Shown: positions 42,934 through 51,315 of the stretch, piece by piece
Numbering within the stretch: position 1 is the first letter of the stretch
Layout: every line of letters begins with the position of its first letter
Assembly: GCA_902785825.1 (NCBI GenBank)
Contig: CACZZZ010000003.1
Span: forward strand, 124,001-188,000
Direction of reading: 5' to 3'
DNA length: 64,000 bases
DNA from: an uncultured Bacteroidia bacterium
Lineage (GTDB): Bacteria > Bacteroidota > Bacteroidia > Bacteroidales > UBA932
The notes under the pieces: model-generated
The model's input: the letters and a program-made list of their open reading frames with translations, nothing else
Databases searched by the model: none
What the model was told of the DNA's origin: nothing
Program-made: the position numbers and the translations under genes

Positions 42934-43971
42934 TTACTTAGAAATTTCTCCCTTAAGATTATCTCCCAGCCTCGCTTTGACCCATTCGTTGTCCCCGCTC
43001 TCTCCCATCAGGTGGAAAAGTTTGCCGAGGGCTCCTTCGGTGGTGATGTCCATCCCGGAGACTACTCCGGCTTTCTCAAGGGCCTTTCCTGTGGCGTATA
43101 GATCCATATTCACTGTCCCGGACAGGCATTGAGTCACGTTCATCAGGACCTTTCCCTTGCCGGCGGCCTCTTTGACTATGTCCAGGAACCACTCTTTCGA
43201 AGGCGCGTTGCCGGAACCGTAGGTCTCCATGATGACCGCCCTTGTCTCTTCCCCGCACAGGAGGTACCTCATCACCTGGGGAGTGATGCCAGGATGTATT
43301 TTCAAGACCGACACCCTTGTGTCCAGGGCCGTGGATATCCTGAACGGGGCTGTCCAGGATTCCGGATTCCGGATAGCCGCCTGGTTGTATCTGATGCTGA
43401 TTCCGGCCTCGGCCAGGGCGGGATAACCGGGAGAGCGGAAGGCTCTGAACTCCTCGGAACTGACTTTGGTGGACCGGTTGCCACGGAGCAGTTTCGAGTC
43501 GAAGAATATGCAAACCTCCGGGACGAGGGCATGGCCGTTCTTATCTTTCGCCGAGGCGATTTCCACCGATGAGACCAGATTCTCCTTGCCGTCAGTTCGG
43601 GGGACACCTATCGGGAGCTGGCTTCCTGTGAATATCACGGGCTTGGAAAGGTTCTCGAGCATGAAACTCAGGGCTGAGGCTGAATAGGCCATGGTGTCTG
43701 TGCCGTGTAGGATTACAAAGCCGTCGTACATGTCGTACTTGTCCTTGATGAGACGGGCGAGGGATTGCCAGAGCGAGGGCTCCACGTCTGAGGAGTCGAT
43801 CAGAGGATCGAAAGTGAAGGTGTCGATCCTCACGGCGAATTTGCCGAGTTCAGGGACCTCAGCGAGTATCTGGCTGAAATCGAACGGTTTCAGGGTGCCG
43901 TCAGAAGGATCCTGACGCATTCCGATTGTGCCTCCGGTGTAAATCAGGAGGATTGAGGATGTTCCTATCAT
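42934..43971 (-). CDS. ansA: Type I L-asparaginase
   Basis: Hydrolyses asparagine to aspartate and ammonia. The protein has 345 residues. The first catalytic Thr is in YTGGTIGMRQ (about residues 11-20) and the second in VILHGTDTMAYSASALS. There is no signal peptide, so it is of the cytoplasmic type. Its ATG overlaps the tatD stop by four bases, and it is the last gene of a run nudix-queA-dprA-tatD-ansA. Confidence 0.94.
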   Translation of the reverse strand: MIGTSSILLIYTGGTIGMRQDPSDGTLKPFDFSQILAEVPELGKFAVRIDTFTFDPLIDSSDVEPSLWQSLARLIKDKYDMYDGFVILHGTDTMAYSASALSFMLENLSKPVIFTGSQLPIGVPRTDGKENLVSSVEIASAKDKNGHALVPEVCIFFDSKLLRGNRSTKVSSEEFRAFRSPGYPALAEAGISIRYNQAAIRNPESWTAPFRISTALDTRVSVLKIHPGITPQVMRYLLCGEETRAVIMETYGSGNAPSKEWFLDIVKEAAGKGKVLMNVTQCLSGTVNMDLYATGKALEKAGVVSGMDITTEGALGKLFHLMGESGDNEWVKARLGDNLKGEISK

Positions 43972-44729
43972 ATTCCGAAAAGATTTCTGGCATTGGTTGT
44001 TGTGACTGAAGCGACTTCTTCGATGGGAACCTCCTTGAGCTCAGCTACTTTTGCCGCGATCAAGGGGATGTGGGCGCTCTCGTTCCTCTTCCCTCTGAAC
44101 GGAACCGGGGTGAGGTACGGGGCGTCAGTCTCCAGGACGATTCTTTCCAGAGGGGCTCTTCTGACGACCTCGGCGAGGGAAGCCTTTTTGAAGGTGACCA
44201 CGCCTCCTACCCCGATGTACCAGTCTCCGAGCCGCTGCAGCTCCAGGAAACTCTCATAGCTTCCGCTATAAGCGTGCATGTTGCCCCTGAGCCCTTTGTG
44301 GCGGCGGAGAATGTCGAGGAAGTCTCCCATGGCGTCCCTTAGGTGAATATTGACCGGCAGACCCCTTTGGGCGGCATAATCCAGCTGCCAGTCAAGGGCT
44401 TCTTTCTGTTCCTGGGCATATTCTTTCCCATAATAATAGTCCAGTCCGATTTCCCCGAGCGCCACGACACTCCTGTCTGAATATTCCAGCATCCGGTCGA
44501 TCTCTTCCCTCCAACCTTTGTCCACGGAGCCGGGATATAACCCGAGCATCGGATACAAGACACCGGGGTGGCGATCCGTCAGATCGAACATCGCCTTCCT
44601 TTCCCTGCTGTCCACGTCGGGCTGGAGCATGATCTCCACGCCGGCTTCCTTGGCCCTTGAGATGTAACCTTCCTCATCCCCGGCGAAGGCCTCGTCGGAA
44701 ATGTGGCAGTGAGTGTCGATGAGAAACAT
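43968..44729 (-). CDS. tatD: TatD family metal-dependent hydrolase
   Basis: A 253-residue TIM-barrel hydrolase; characterised members are DNases, possibly acting in repair or DNA turnover. The metal ligands are seen in IDTHCHISDEAF (residues 4-15), GEIGLDYYYG, PVNIHLRDAMGDF, NMHAYSG and LETDAPYLTPVPFRGKRNES. It is coupled to ansA by a four-base overlap and follows dprA after 29 bases. Confidence 0.93.
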   Translation of the reverse strand: MFLIDTHCHISDEAFAGDEEGYISRAKEAGVEIMLQPDVDSRERKAMFDLTDRHPGVLYPMLGLYPGSVDKGWREEIDRMLEYSDRSVVALGEIGLDYYYGKEYAQEQKEALDWQLDYAAQRGLPVNIHLRDAMGDFLDILRRHKGLRGNMHAYSGSYESFLELQRLGDWYIGVGGVVTFKKASLAEVVRRAPLERIVLETDAPYLTPVPFRGKRNESAHIPLIAAKVAELKEVPIEEVASVTTTNARNLFGI

Positions 44730-44758
44730 ATCCCAAAGATACTCATTTTTCTTTCATT

Positions 44759-45931
44759 TTACGCTCTTGCGACTCTTGGGGAACAGTGTTGGAGCAGATC
44801 GACAGCGATCAGGCCGTCACACTCCAGGGTGTTGACTATCCTGCTGACCTTGCTGAAAGTCCAGCCAAGCAGGGAACAGAGTTCGTCTATCCCGATTCCC
44901 CGGCGGGCTTTAACCGCCATGGCCACTTTAATGATGTCCCTCCTGGAGTCCTCGTCCAAATCGGAATAGCATCGCTCGACTTCCGCCTTGAAATCAGCTT
45001 TCACCGCCATGGCGGATTTCCCCAGTCCCAGCCTTTCGACCAAGTCCGCAAGGTCGCCTATCGGAGCGGCTATATTCTCTCTTATCAGCATGTTGCATCC
45101 CTGTGACAGGGGATCGTCAATCCTTCCCGGGAGGGCATACACGTCCCGGTCGTACGAGTTGGCCAGCCGGGCTGTCATCATTCCGCCTCCCTTGATCTTG
45201 GATTCCACCAGTATTGTGGCCGAGCTCATCCCGGCTATGATCCTGTTCCTTCTTAGGAAATTGATCCTCACGGCTTCGGTGCCGGGAGGGTAGTCGGTGA
45301 TGAGGGAGCAGCCGGGAGTGTCGGCCATTTGTTTTCCCACCTTGACGTTTTGGGGCGGGTAAATGTCGTCGATACCGGTCGCCATGACGCCCGTGGTTGG
45401 TAGGCCGAAGTCCAGGGCGGCCTTATGGGCCGTCACGTCCACTCCGAGAGCCAGTCCGCTGACTATCATTGGCTTGATTTGGGCTTTAGAAAGCGCCTCC
45501 ACAATATTCCTGCACCAGTCTCTCCCATAATAAGAGAGGTTTCTCGTTCCGATCACTGCCACCTGGGGTCTTTTGTCGAATACTTCTTCCGGATTCAGGA
45601 TACCTTTGTAATAGAGGCCAAGGGGAGGATCGTCACATTCCAGGAGAGCCTTCGGGTAGCCCGGTTCACCGATTCCGATGAAGTGGCAACCTTCCCGGGA
45701 GAGTCCCTCAAGCTCCATGGCCGCGGACTCAAAGGCGCTCCCGCAGACAAGAGGCGAGAATCTCGCTCTTGCCCGGGACCGTAGGAAGTCGTTGATCTCG
45801 TTTTGGTTGGCTTTGAACACGGCGGCAGCTCCGCCGAAGGCTTCAATAAGCCCCATTCCGATTTTCGGCTCGAAACCGAAAATCCTGTTGAGCGCGCACA
45901 GGCACGCCCTTTCCTCATTGAAATTTTCCAT
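44759..45931 (-). CDS. dprA: DNA processing protein DprA
   Basis: Loads RecA onto single-stranded DNA taken up during transformation; also widespread in bacteria not known to be competent. The protein has 390 residues. The Rossmann-like core contains VAIGTRNLSYYG-like (here VAVIGTRNLSYYG), MIVSGLALGVDVTAHKAAL and LPGRIDDPLSQGCNMLI. The C-terminal 60 residues look like the winged-helix DprA extension (GIGIDELCSLLGWTFSKVSR). It lies 23 bases after queA. Confidence 0.94.
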   Translation of the reverse strand: MENFNEERACLCALNRIFGFEPKIGMGLIEAFGGAAAVFKANQNEINDFLRSRARARFSPLVCGSAFESAAMELEGLSREGCHFIGIGEPGYPKALLECDDPPLGLYYKGILNPEEVFDKRPQVAVIGTRNLSYYGRDWCRNIVEALSKAQIKPMIVSGLALGVDVTAHKAALDFGLPTTGVMATGIDDIYPPQNVKVGKQMADTPGCSLITDYPPGTEAVRINFLRRNRIIAGMSSATILVESKIKGGGMMTARLANSYDRDVYALPGRIDDPLSQGCNMLIRENIAAPIGDLADLVERLGLGKSAMAVKADFKAEVERCYSDLDEDSRRDIIKVAMAVKARRGIGIDELCSLLGWTFSKVSRIVNTLECDGLIAVDLLQHCSPRVARA

Positions 45932-45954
45932 AGTTTTATAATAAAATAGTGGTA

Positions 45955-47004
45955 TCAGACGACCAGCATGGCGTCGCCGTAGGGGCCGAACCGATAATCT
46001 TGCTCCAAGGCGACCTTGTAGGCGTTCATTATCTTGTCAAAACCTCCGAAAGCCGCGACCGCCATAAGCATGGTTGACTCCGGAAGATGGAAACCGGAGA
46101 CGATAGCGTCCGGAATCGAGAATTCGTAGGGCGGGAAAATGAACTTGTTGGTCCACCCGTCGTATGGCTTGACCTCATGGGTGGTGGTGACATAGGTCTC
46201 AAGTCCCCTCATCACGGTCGTGCCGATAGCGACGACCTTGTGGCCTCCGTTCTTCGCCTTATTGATGATACGGCAGGCCTCCTCGCTGACGATAAGGCGC
46301 TCGGAATCCATCCGGTGCTTGGAAAGATCCTCCACATCGACCCTGCGGAACTGGCCGATGCCCATGTGGACTGTGATGAATGCTTTATCTATATCCTTGA
46401 GGATCATTCTGTTGAAGAGCTCGCGGCTAAAGTGGATGCCAGCGGCCGGCACGGCCACCGCTCCCTCGTGGGCCGCGAAAATCGTCTGGTAATTCTCCTT
46501 GTCCTCAGGGGTCACCTTGCTCTTGACCCACTTCGGGACCGGAAGCTCGCCGAGGCTGAACAAGGACTGCTTGAAGTCCTCATAGGACCCGTCGTACAGG
46601 AAGCGCAGAGTACGCCCCCTGGAGGTAGTGTTGTCGATGACCTCAGCCACAAGGCTCTGATCCTCACCGAAATAAAGCTTGTTGCCTATCCTTATCTTCC
46701 TGGCGGGATCCACGATGACATCCCAGAGATGCTGCTCCCGGTTAAGTTCCCTCAGAAGGAAAACCATGATGTCAGCCCCGGTCTTCTCTTTTTTCCCGTA
46801 GAGCCTGGCAGGGAACACCTTCGTATCGTTGAGGACGAAAGTGTCGCCTTTCCCGAAATAATCGATGATGTCCTTGAAAAGCCTGTGCTCGATCTCACCT
46901 GTGTCCTTGTGGACAACCATGAGTTTGCATTCGTCGCGCCATCTGGTGGGTTCCTGAGCCACGCGCTCCTTGGGAAGGAGGAACTGGAATTGGGAGAGTT
47001 TCAT
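45955..47004 (-). CDS. queA: S-adenosylmethionine:tRNA ribosyltransferase-isomerase
   Basis: Builds epoxyqueuosine on tRNA from preQ1 using SAM as ribosyl donor. The protein has 349 residues, the usual length. DTFVLNDTKVFPARLYGKK, AVPAAGIHFS (the active-site AAGLHF-like segment) and VTVHMGIGQFRRVDVEDLSK are typical. No other queuosine gene is in the window. It follows the Nudix gene after 24 bases. Confidence 0.96.
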   Translation of the reverse strand: MKLSQFQFLLPKERVAQEPTRWRDECKLMVVHKDTGEIEHRLFKDIIDYFGKGDTFVLNDTKVFPARLYGKKEKTGADIMVFLLRELNREQHLWDVIVDPARKIRIGNKLYFGEDQSLVAEVIDNTTSRGRTLRFLYDGSYEDFKQSLFSLGELPVPKWVKSKVTPEDKENYQTIFAAHEGAVAVPAAGIHFSRELFNRMILKDIDKAFITVHMGIGQFRRVDVEDLSKHRMDSERLIVSEEACRIINKAKNGGHKVVAIGTTVMRGLETYVTTTHEVKPYDGWTNKFIFPPYEFSIPDAIVSGFHLPESTMLMAVAAFGGFDKIMNAYKVALEQDYRFGPYGDAMLVV

Positions 47005-47028
47005 ATAATTCTGTTATTCCGATACTTT

Positions 47029-47661
47029 TTATATACGGACATTGTCGGGAAAATGTTTCAATTCCCTGAATACTTCCACGATAGAGGGATAGGTGTTCTT
47101 GAGATATGGGGCAAGACCGGAGCGAGCGACCCAGGCGGCCTTGGTGATGTCCTCCTCCCGCTGGGGGGTGAGATCAACCGGATCGGTGTAGAGCATGTCG
47201 TACCACCAGGTGTGCTTTAGGTGCCAGATATCGTTCCTTTTATAACAGTGGTCGGTGACGCAGATCAGCGGCCCGAGTTCAAGGTTGGGAATCCCGGTTT
47301 CCTCCTCCACCTCCCGAAGCGCTGTGACGGAGATGTCCTCGCCAGGCTCCTGATGCCCCTTTGGAAGGTCCCATAGGCCGTTTCTGCGGATCAGGAGGGC
47401 ATCTCCCCGCCGGTTGGAGACAAGGCCTCCCGCGGCGTTGACCTCCTTGAAGCAAGAGCGGAAAGCATTGTAAACTTCCTCGACGTCTGTTGTGGGAATA
47501 TATATCCTGGCAAGAGACGTGGACGACTCGAACATATCCACAAGAGGCGGTATGCCGTCAGCTCCCCCGAAATGGAACTCCACGGAGTTGGGATCGGAAA
47601 GCGCCGGCTCGTCGGGCTGGCAGATGACAATGCTCCTCTTTTCCAGGTAGATCTTGCGCAT
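47029..47661 (-). CDS. Nudix hydrolase
   Basis: A 210-residue protein with an intact Nudix box at residues 102-124 (Gly102, Glu108, Arg116-Glu117, Glu120-Glu121, Gly123). The N-terminal 75 residues are an extra domain of unknown type. The substrate cannot be read from sequence; nucleoside diphosphate derivatives are usual. It lacks a C-terminal helix-turn-helix, so it is not an AraR/NrtR-type regulator of the arabinose operon. It is the first gene of the minus-strand run ending at ansA and is divergent from pyrE. Confidence 0.9.
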   Translation of the reverse strand: MRKIYLEKRSIVICQPDEPALSDPNSVEFHFGGADGIPPLVDMFESSTSLARIYIPTTDVEEVYNAFRSCFKEVNAAGGLVSNRRGDALLIRRNGLWDLPKGHQEPGEDISVTALREVEEETGIPNLELGPLICVTDHCYKRNDIWHLKHTWWYDMLYTDPVDLTPQREEDITKAAWVARSGLAPYLKNTYPSIVEVFRELKHFPDNVRI

Positions 47662-47679
47662 CTTGATGATTAAAATAGC

Positions 47680-47687
47680 TATATTTG
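47680..47687 (+). promoter_or_regulatory. Promoter element of pyrE (-7 only)
   Basis: TATATTTG, a full match to TAnnTTTG, 34 bases before the pyrE start codon. No clear TTTG is seen at 19-21 bases upstream, so confidence is limited. Confidence 0.4.
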
Positions 47688-47721
47688 TAAGTTAGTCCGC
47701 GAATTTAAGAAATCATTTGAA

Positions 47722-48360
47722 ATGAATATGGAAACGATAGACAGAAAGCTGGCGGCGGGGCTGCTCCGGATAGGGGCGGTTTTGCTCCGTCCGGAAGAGC
47801 CTTTCACATGGGCTTCCGGTTGGCATTCCCCGATATATTGCGACAACCGCAGGATCCTTTCGGACCCTGATCTGCGCTCGATGGTGGCTGAGGCCTTCGC
47901 GGGGAAAGTCTCCGAGCTGTACCCGGAAGCTGAGATCGTCGCAGGGGTCGCTACAGGCGCCATCGCCCATGGAGCCCTCGCGGCTGACAGGCTCGGCAAG
48001 CCGTTCATCTATGTGCGTCCGAAACCAAAAGACCATGGCACCGGTTCCCAGATCGAGGGGAGCCTTCCGGAAGGTGCGAAAGTGGTTGTCATAGAGGACC
48101 TTGTCTCTACCGGCATGAGCAGTCTCGCGGCTGTTGAGGCGTTGCGTAAGGCTGGAGCCGAGGTGCTTGGGATGGTGGCGATATTCACATACGGGTTCGA
48201 CATTGCGGCTCAGAGATTCAAAGAGGCGGGTGTGCGTCTGGACACCCTTTCCAACTACGGCTCGCTTATTGAAGAGGCCACCGCGGAGGGGCTTGTCGGT
48301 CAGGCTGAAGCCGGTTTGCTCAGCGAGTGGCGAGAGGACCCCGCTGGTTGGGGCAGATAG
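47722..48360 (+). CDS. pyrE: Orotate phosphoribosyltransferase
   Basis: Converts orotate and PRPP to OMP in pyrimidine synthesis. The protein has 212 residues. ASGWHSPIYCDNRR near residue 31 binds orotate; the PRPP motif VVVIEDLVSTGMSS is at residues 121-134; GVATGAIAHGALAAD is also typical. It heads a four-gene plus-strand run (SRPBCC gene, methyltransferase, TPR-like gene). A second ATG two codons on is possible. Confidence 0.96.
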   Translation: MNMETIDRKLAAGLLRIGAVLLRPEEPFTWASGWHSPIYCDNRRILSDPDLRSMVAEAFAGKVSELYPEAEIVAGVATGAIAHGALAADRLGKPFIYVRPKPKDHGTGSQIEGSLPEGAKVVVIEDLVSTGMSSLAAVEALRKAGAEVLGMVAIFTYGFDIAAQRFKEAGVRLDTLSNYGSLIEEATAEGLVGQAEAGLLSEWREDPAGWGR

Positions 48361-48387
48361 AGTTTCGCGCATTTTTGAAAGGAAATT

Positions 48388-48873
48388 ATGAATACAGAGA
48401 TAAAAAGCAAGCATGGGATAGTCTCGAAGTCTCCCTTCGAGCTATATATGGCATTTGTGGACATGAGGAACTTCCTCCAGATGCTTCCTGAGGACAAGAG
48501 ACAGGGGGTTGAGGCGGATTATGACACGATCACGGCAACTGTCCAGGGTTTCAAGATCGGGATAATGGTCCGTGACAGGGTTCCTTACTCATTGATCCAG
48601 TTCATCGACAATGGCGCCCCGTTCAGTTTCGGAGGCTCGCTCCATTTCGATGCCGTTCCTGACGGATCGCAAAGGACAGACTTCCACATCGAGTTCCACG
48701 CCGACCTCAATCTGATGATGAAGATGATGCTCAGTGGCAAGATCAAAGAGGCGCTTGACAGGGTCGTTGACGGGCTCGTGTCGGTCTCGGAAGGAAAGAT
48801 GCCGGAGGGGATCGATGAGGAGACCATGCGAAAAATGCAAGAGGAACTTGCCAAGAGGCAGGGACAGGCATAG
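48388..48873 (+). CDS. SRPBCC (START-like) domain protein
   Basis: A 161-residue protein resembling small SRPBCC or polyketide-cyclase-like proteins that accompany pyrE in Bacteroidales: SKHGIVSKSPFELYMAFVDM at the N-terminus and TDFHIEFHADLNLMMKMML in the second half. The fold forms a hydrophobic pocket, but no ligand is known. It starts 27 bases after pyrE and ends six bases before the methyltransferase gene. A Gln- and Lys-rich tail closes the protein. Confidence 0.8.
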   Translation: MNTEIKSKHGIVSKSPFELYMAFVDMRNFLQMLPEDKRQGVEADYDTITATVQGFKIGIMVRDRVPYSLIQFIDNGAPFSFGGSLHFDAVPDGSQRTDFHIEFHADLNLMMKMMLSGKIKEALDRVVDGLVSVSEGKMPEGIDEETMRKMQEELAKRQGQA

Positions 48874-48879
48874 TGGCTG

Positions 48880-50238
48880 ATGGAAGGGATCGAGGATAAG
48901 GTCCTGTTAGACATCCTTTCAAGGGCGGTCGGGCCCGAACGCGCCCGCATCGCCTTCGACGCCCTTTCCCTTCCCCCCTCCGTCTCCATCAGGTACAATC
49001 CCTTGAAGTTCAGGTCAGACCAGAAGGGCCTTAGGGGCGCAACCGCCTCACTCCGCTCGGCCCCACCGCTCGCTTCGCAAAGCGAAGCTCCGGTCCCCCC
49101 TCTTACAGTGCCGAGGGTGGCATGGGTTGCGCTCCCTAAGCCCTTCTGGTCTGATGAGCCCAGCAATCGGGTTCCGTGGTGCGAGTACGGGATGATGCTT
49201 CCGGAGCGGCCGAGGTTCGTCATGGACCCGCTGTTCCACGCCGGCTGCTACTACGTCCAAGACTCCTCCGCGATGGTCGTCGGCCATATTCTCCGGGAAC
49301 ACCTCGACCGTTTCGAGGACCTCGGACGCCCGATCAGGGTTCTTGACCTGTGCGCCGCCCCAGGCGGGAAAACAACCGACATCTCCACCTCACTCCGCGA
49401 ACAATTCGGCGACTCCTTCCAACTTGTCGGCAACGAGGTAATGAGAAACCGGGCGGCCGTCCTGGCCGACAACGTCGCCATTTGGGGAGACCCGAACGTG
49501 GTGGTGACATCTTGCGACCCTAAGGCTTTTTCCCGGCTCGAAGGTTATTTCGACATAATCGTGACGGATGTCCCTTGCTCGGGCGAGGGAATGTTCCGCA
49601 AAGATCCGAAGGCCGTCGCCGATTGGTCTCCCGAGGCCGTTGATCTCTGCGCCGCCAGGCAGAAAAGGATTCTCGCCGACGTGTGGCCAGCCCTCCGGAA
49701 AGGCGGTTTGCTCGTTTACTCAACCTGCACTTTCGAAGAGGCAGAAAACGACGCCAATGTCGAGTGGGCCGCTTGGGAACTTGGGGCGGAAGTAATTGAT
49801 TATGAATATTCAAAGCTCCCAGGGGCGATTGAGACCAGGACAGGTGGACTGCTTGTGCCGGGATTCGTAAAAGGGGAGGGACAGTTCGTGTCGGCCTTGG
49901 AGAAGACCACCTCCCAAGGTTCTTCGAGGCAAGGAGTGGAGATACTCCGTCCTTTGAGGAACGGGCTTGTGAAAGGTGTCACCAAAGGCCGTGACTTCAT
50001 TCCTTCCTCAGACTGGGCGCTCAGCATTGATCCTCCAGTAAGAGAATATCCCTCAGTCGAGCTGGATAAGGACACCGCCCTTAAGTATCTCCATCGGGAC
50101 GGCATATTCATTGAAGGACAACCGGAAGGCTACCTGATGGTTTGCTTCGAAGGGCATCCCCTCGGGTTTGTCAAGAATATAGGAAGGCGGTGGAACAACC
50201 TCCACCCCCTTGATAGAAGAATAAGAATAGATTTATGA
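48880..50238 (+). CDS. RsmF-like rRNA (cytosine-5-)-methyltransferase carrying an inserted palindromic element
   Basis: SAM-dependent methylation of cytosine C5 in RNA by the NOL1/NOP2/Sun family. The protein has 452 residues. The SAM loop is LDLCAAPGGKTTDIS, the catalytic cysteines are Cys233 (DVPCSGEGMFRKD) and Cys283 (STCTFEEAEND). Family members go from SIRxNP to VPWC in about 20-25 residues; here about 58 residues separate them, and residues about 44-95 (including ATASLRSAPPLA and PPLTVPRVAW) are encoded by the palindromic element at 49015-49154. The domain fold around it is intact, so the protein may still work. The stop overlaps the next gene by four bases. Confidence 0.92.
   Translation: MEGIEDKVLLDILSRAVGPERARIAFDALSLPPSVSIRYNPLKFRSDQKGLRGATASLRSAPPLASQSEAPVPPLTVPRVAWVALPKPFWSDEPSNRVPWCEYGMMLPERPRFVMDPLFHAGCYYVQDSSAMVVGHILREHLDRFEDLGRPIRVLDLCAAPGGKTTDISTSLREQFGDSFQLVGNEVMRNRAAVLADNVAIWGDPNVVVTSCDPKAFSRLEGYFDIIVTDVPCSGEGMFRKDPKAVADWSPEAVDLCAARQKRILADVWPALRKGGLLVYSTCTFEEAENDANVEWAAWELGAEVIDYEYSKLPGAIETRTGGLLVPGFVKGEGQFVSALEKTTSQGSSRQGVEILRPLRNGLVKGVTKGRDFIPSSDWALSIDPPVREYPSVELDKDTALKYLHRDGIFIEGQPEGYLMVCFEGHPLGFVKNIGRRWNNLHPLDRRIRIDL
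49015..49154. repeat. Palindromic interspersed element, copy 2, inside the methyltransferase gene
   Basis: Arms 49015-49044 (begins TCAGACCAGAAGGGC) and 49125-49154 (ends GCCCTTCTGGTCTGA) are inverted repeats of 30 bases with two single-base offsets. They enclose the core shared with 21989-22060 and 51197-51279. The inner hairpin is longer than in copy 1: GCTTCGC and GCGAAGC pair inside ACCG/CGGT. It reads in the opposite orientation to dnaX relative to the host gene. Confidence 0.9.
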
Positions 50239-51161
50239 ACATGAGAAAAATAATCTTGGCCATCGCCGCGGCCATCCTGGCGCTCCCCTTGGCCGCTCAA
50301 GTGAAACCTTCCCAGAAGGATTATCTCGACCGTTACAACCTGTTGGTCTCCAAACTTGGAGCGGCGGGTGTGGGCATTGAGACCCATCTCCAAAAGTGGG
50401 AGAAAGACTACCCGGACGACCTCGACATGCTTAGCGGCAAGTTCTCTTACTATTTTAGCAAAAGCCGCACGGAGAAACTCGAGGAAAGGGAGGGCAACAG
50501 GTATCTCGGCAACGCACCGTCCCTCACTTTGAAGGATTCTCTCGGCAACGATGTGAACTACTTCCTTGTCTCAAGTTATGATGACGAGCTTTTCGGCAAG
50601 TCCACGCAGGCGATTGACAAGGCTATTGAGCTTTACCAGGACCGCCTGGATCTTAGGGTGCTCAAGATCTCAGCCTTGCTTGACTATGAGAAAGACAGCC
50701 CGGACATGGCTTTGTCTGGCTTGAAGTCCCTGATCGACTACGATGGTCATAGCCACCCTTCATGGGTGTATCCTGGTCTCGTGTCTGACAAGGAACTGTT
50801 CCCCGGGGTGATGCAGGACTGCTGCTTCGCGTTCTACCAGATCGGTACCCCGTCCTCTTACGAGGCTTTCAAGGAGTTGTCCGAGAAGATGTTGGAGTAC
50901 TACCCTGACGCTTATCAGTACATGACCAACATCGGGTCCTACTACTTGGTCTATAAGAAAGACAGCAAGAATGCCCTAAAGATGTACAACAAGGTCTTGA
51001 AGAAGCATCCTGACGATTACGCCACGATCAAGAATTGTGTTCTTCTGGCCCGGAATGACAAGAATGTCAAGCTGGAGAAGAAGTACCTTCCGATGCTGAT
51101 AAAGGTCACTCCTGACGAGACCGAAAAGGCATCCTCGCAGGCCCGTCTCTCCGCCCTGTAG
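50235..51161 (+). CDS. Periplasmic TPR-like protein
   Basis: A 308-residue protein with a signal peptide (MRKIILAIAAAILALPLAAQ). The remainder is helical, and residues about 220-300 look like tetratricopeptide repeats (YYLVYKKDSKNALKMYNKVL, KHPDDYATIKNCVLLAR). Probably a scaffold or binding protein in the periplasm; partners unknown. Its ATG overlaps the methyltransferase stop (ATGA). The run ends here, followed by the third copy of the palindromic element. Confidence 0.78.
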   Translation: MNMRKIILAIAAAILALPLAAQVKPSQKDYLDRYNLLVSKLGAAGVGIETHLQKWEKDYPDDLDMLSGKFSYYFSKSRTEKLEEREGNRYLGNAPSLTLKDSLGNDVNYFLVSSYDDELFGKSTQAIDKAIELYQDRLDLRVLKISALLDYEKDSPDMALSGLKSLIDYDGHSHPSWVYPGLVSDKELFPGVMQDCCFAFYQIGTPSSYEAFKELSEKMLEYYPDAYQYMTNIGSYYLVYKKDSKNALKMYNKVLKKHPDDYATIKNCVLLARNDKNVKLEKKYLPMLIKVTPDETEKASSQARLSAL

Positions 51162-51168
51162 CCTTTTC

Positions 51169-51305
51169 AAGGGGTATGCCACCCACCCCCGCTAACCGCC
51201 TCGCTCCGCTCGGCCCCACCGATCGCTTCGCGATGCTCCGCTCCGGTCCCCCCTCTTACAGTGCCGAGGGTGGCATGGGTTCTCGGGGGTGATGGCATAC
51301 CCCTT
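51169..51305. repeat. Palindromic interspersed element, copy 3, between convergent genes
   Basis: Arms 51169-51191 (AAGGGGTATGCC at its start) and 51284-51305 (GGCATACCCCTT at its end) are inverted, with small mismatches. The core (about 51197-51279) matches the other copies except the inner hairpin, where ATCGC and GCGAT pair. It fills most of the 154-base gap between the TPR-like gene and the SUMF1/sialidase-like gene and could serve as a terminator for both. Confidence 0.9.
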
Positions 51306-51315
51306 GTGACAAAAG

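Noticed and set aside
47029..47661. Nudix gene as an arabinose regulator (AraR-like)
   Set aside because: No C-terminal winged helix is visible and the gene lies 33 kb from the operon.
48585..49223. A minus-strand open frame across the palindromic element in the methyltransferase gene
   Set aside because: Arises because the palindrome is open on both strands; flanking residues do not resemble a protein family.
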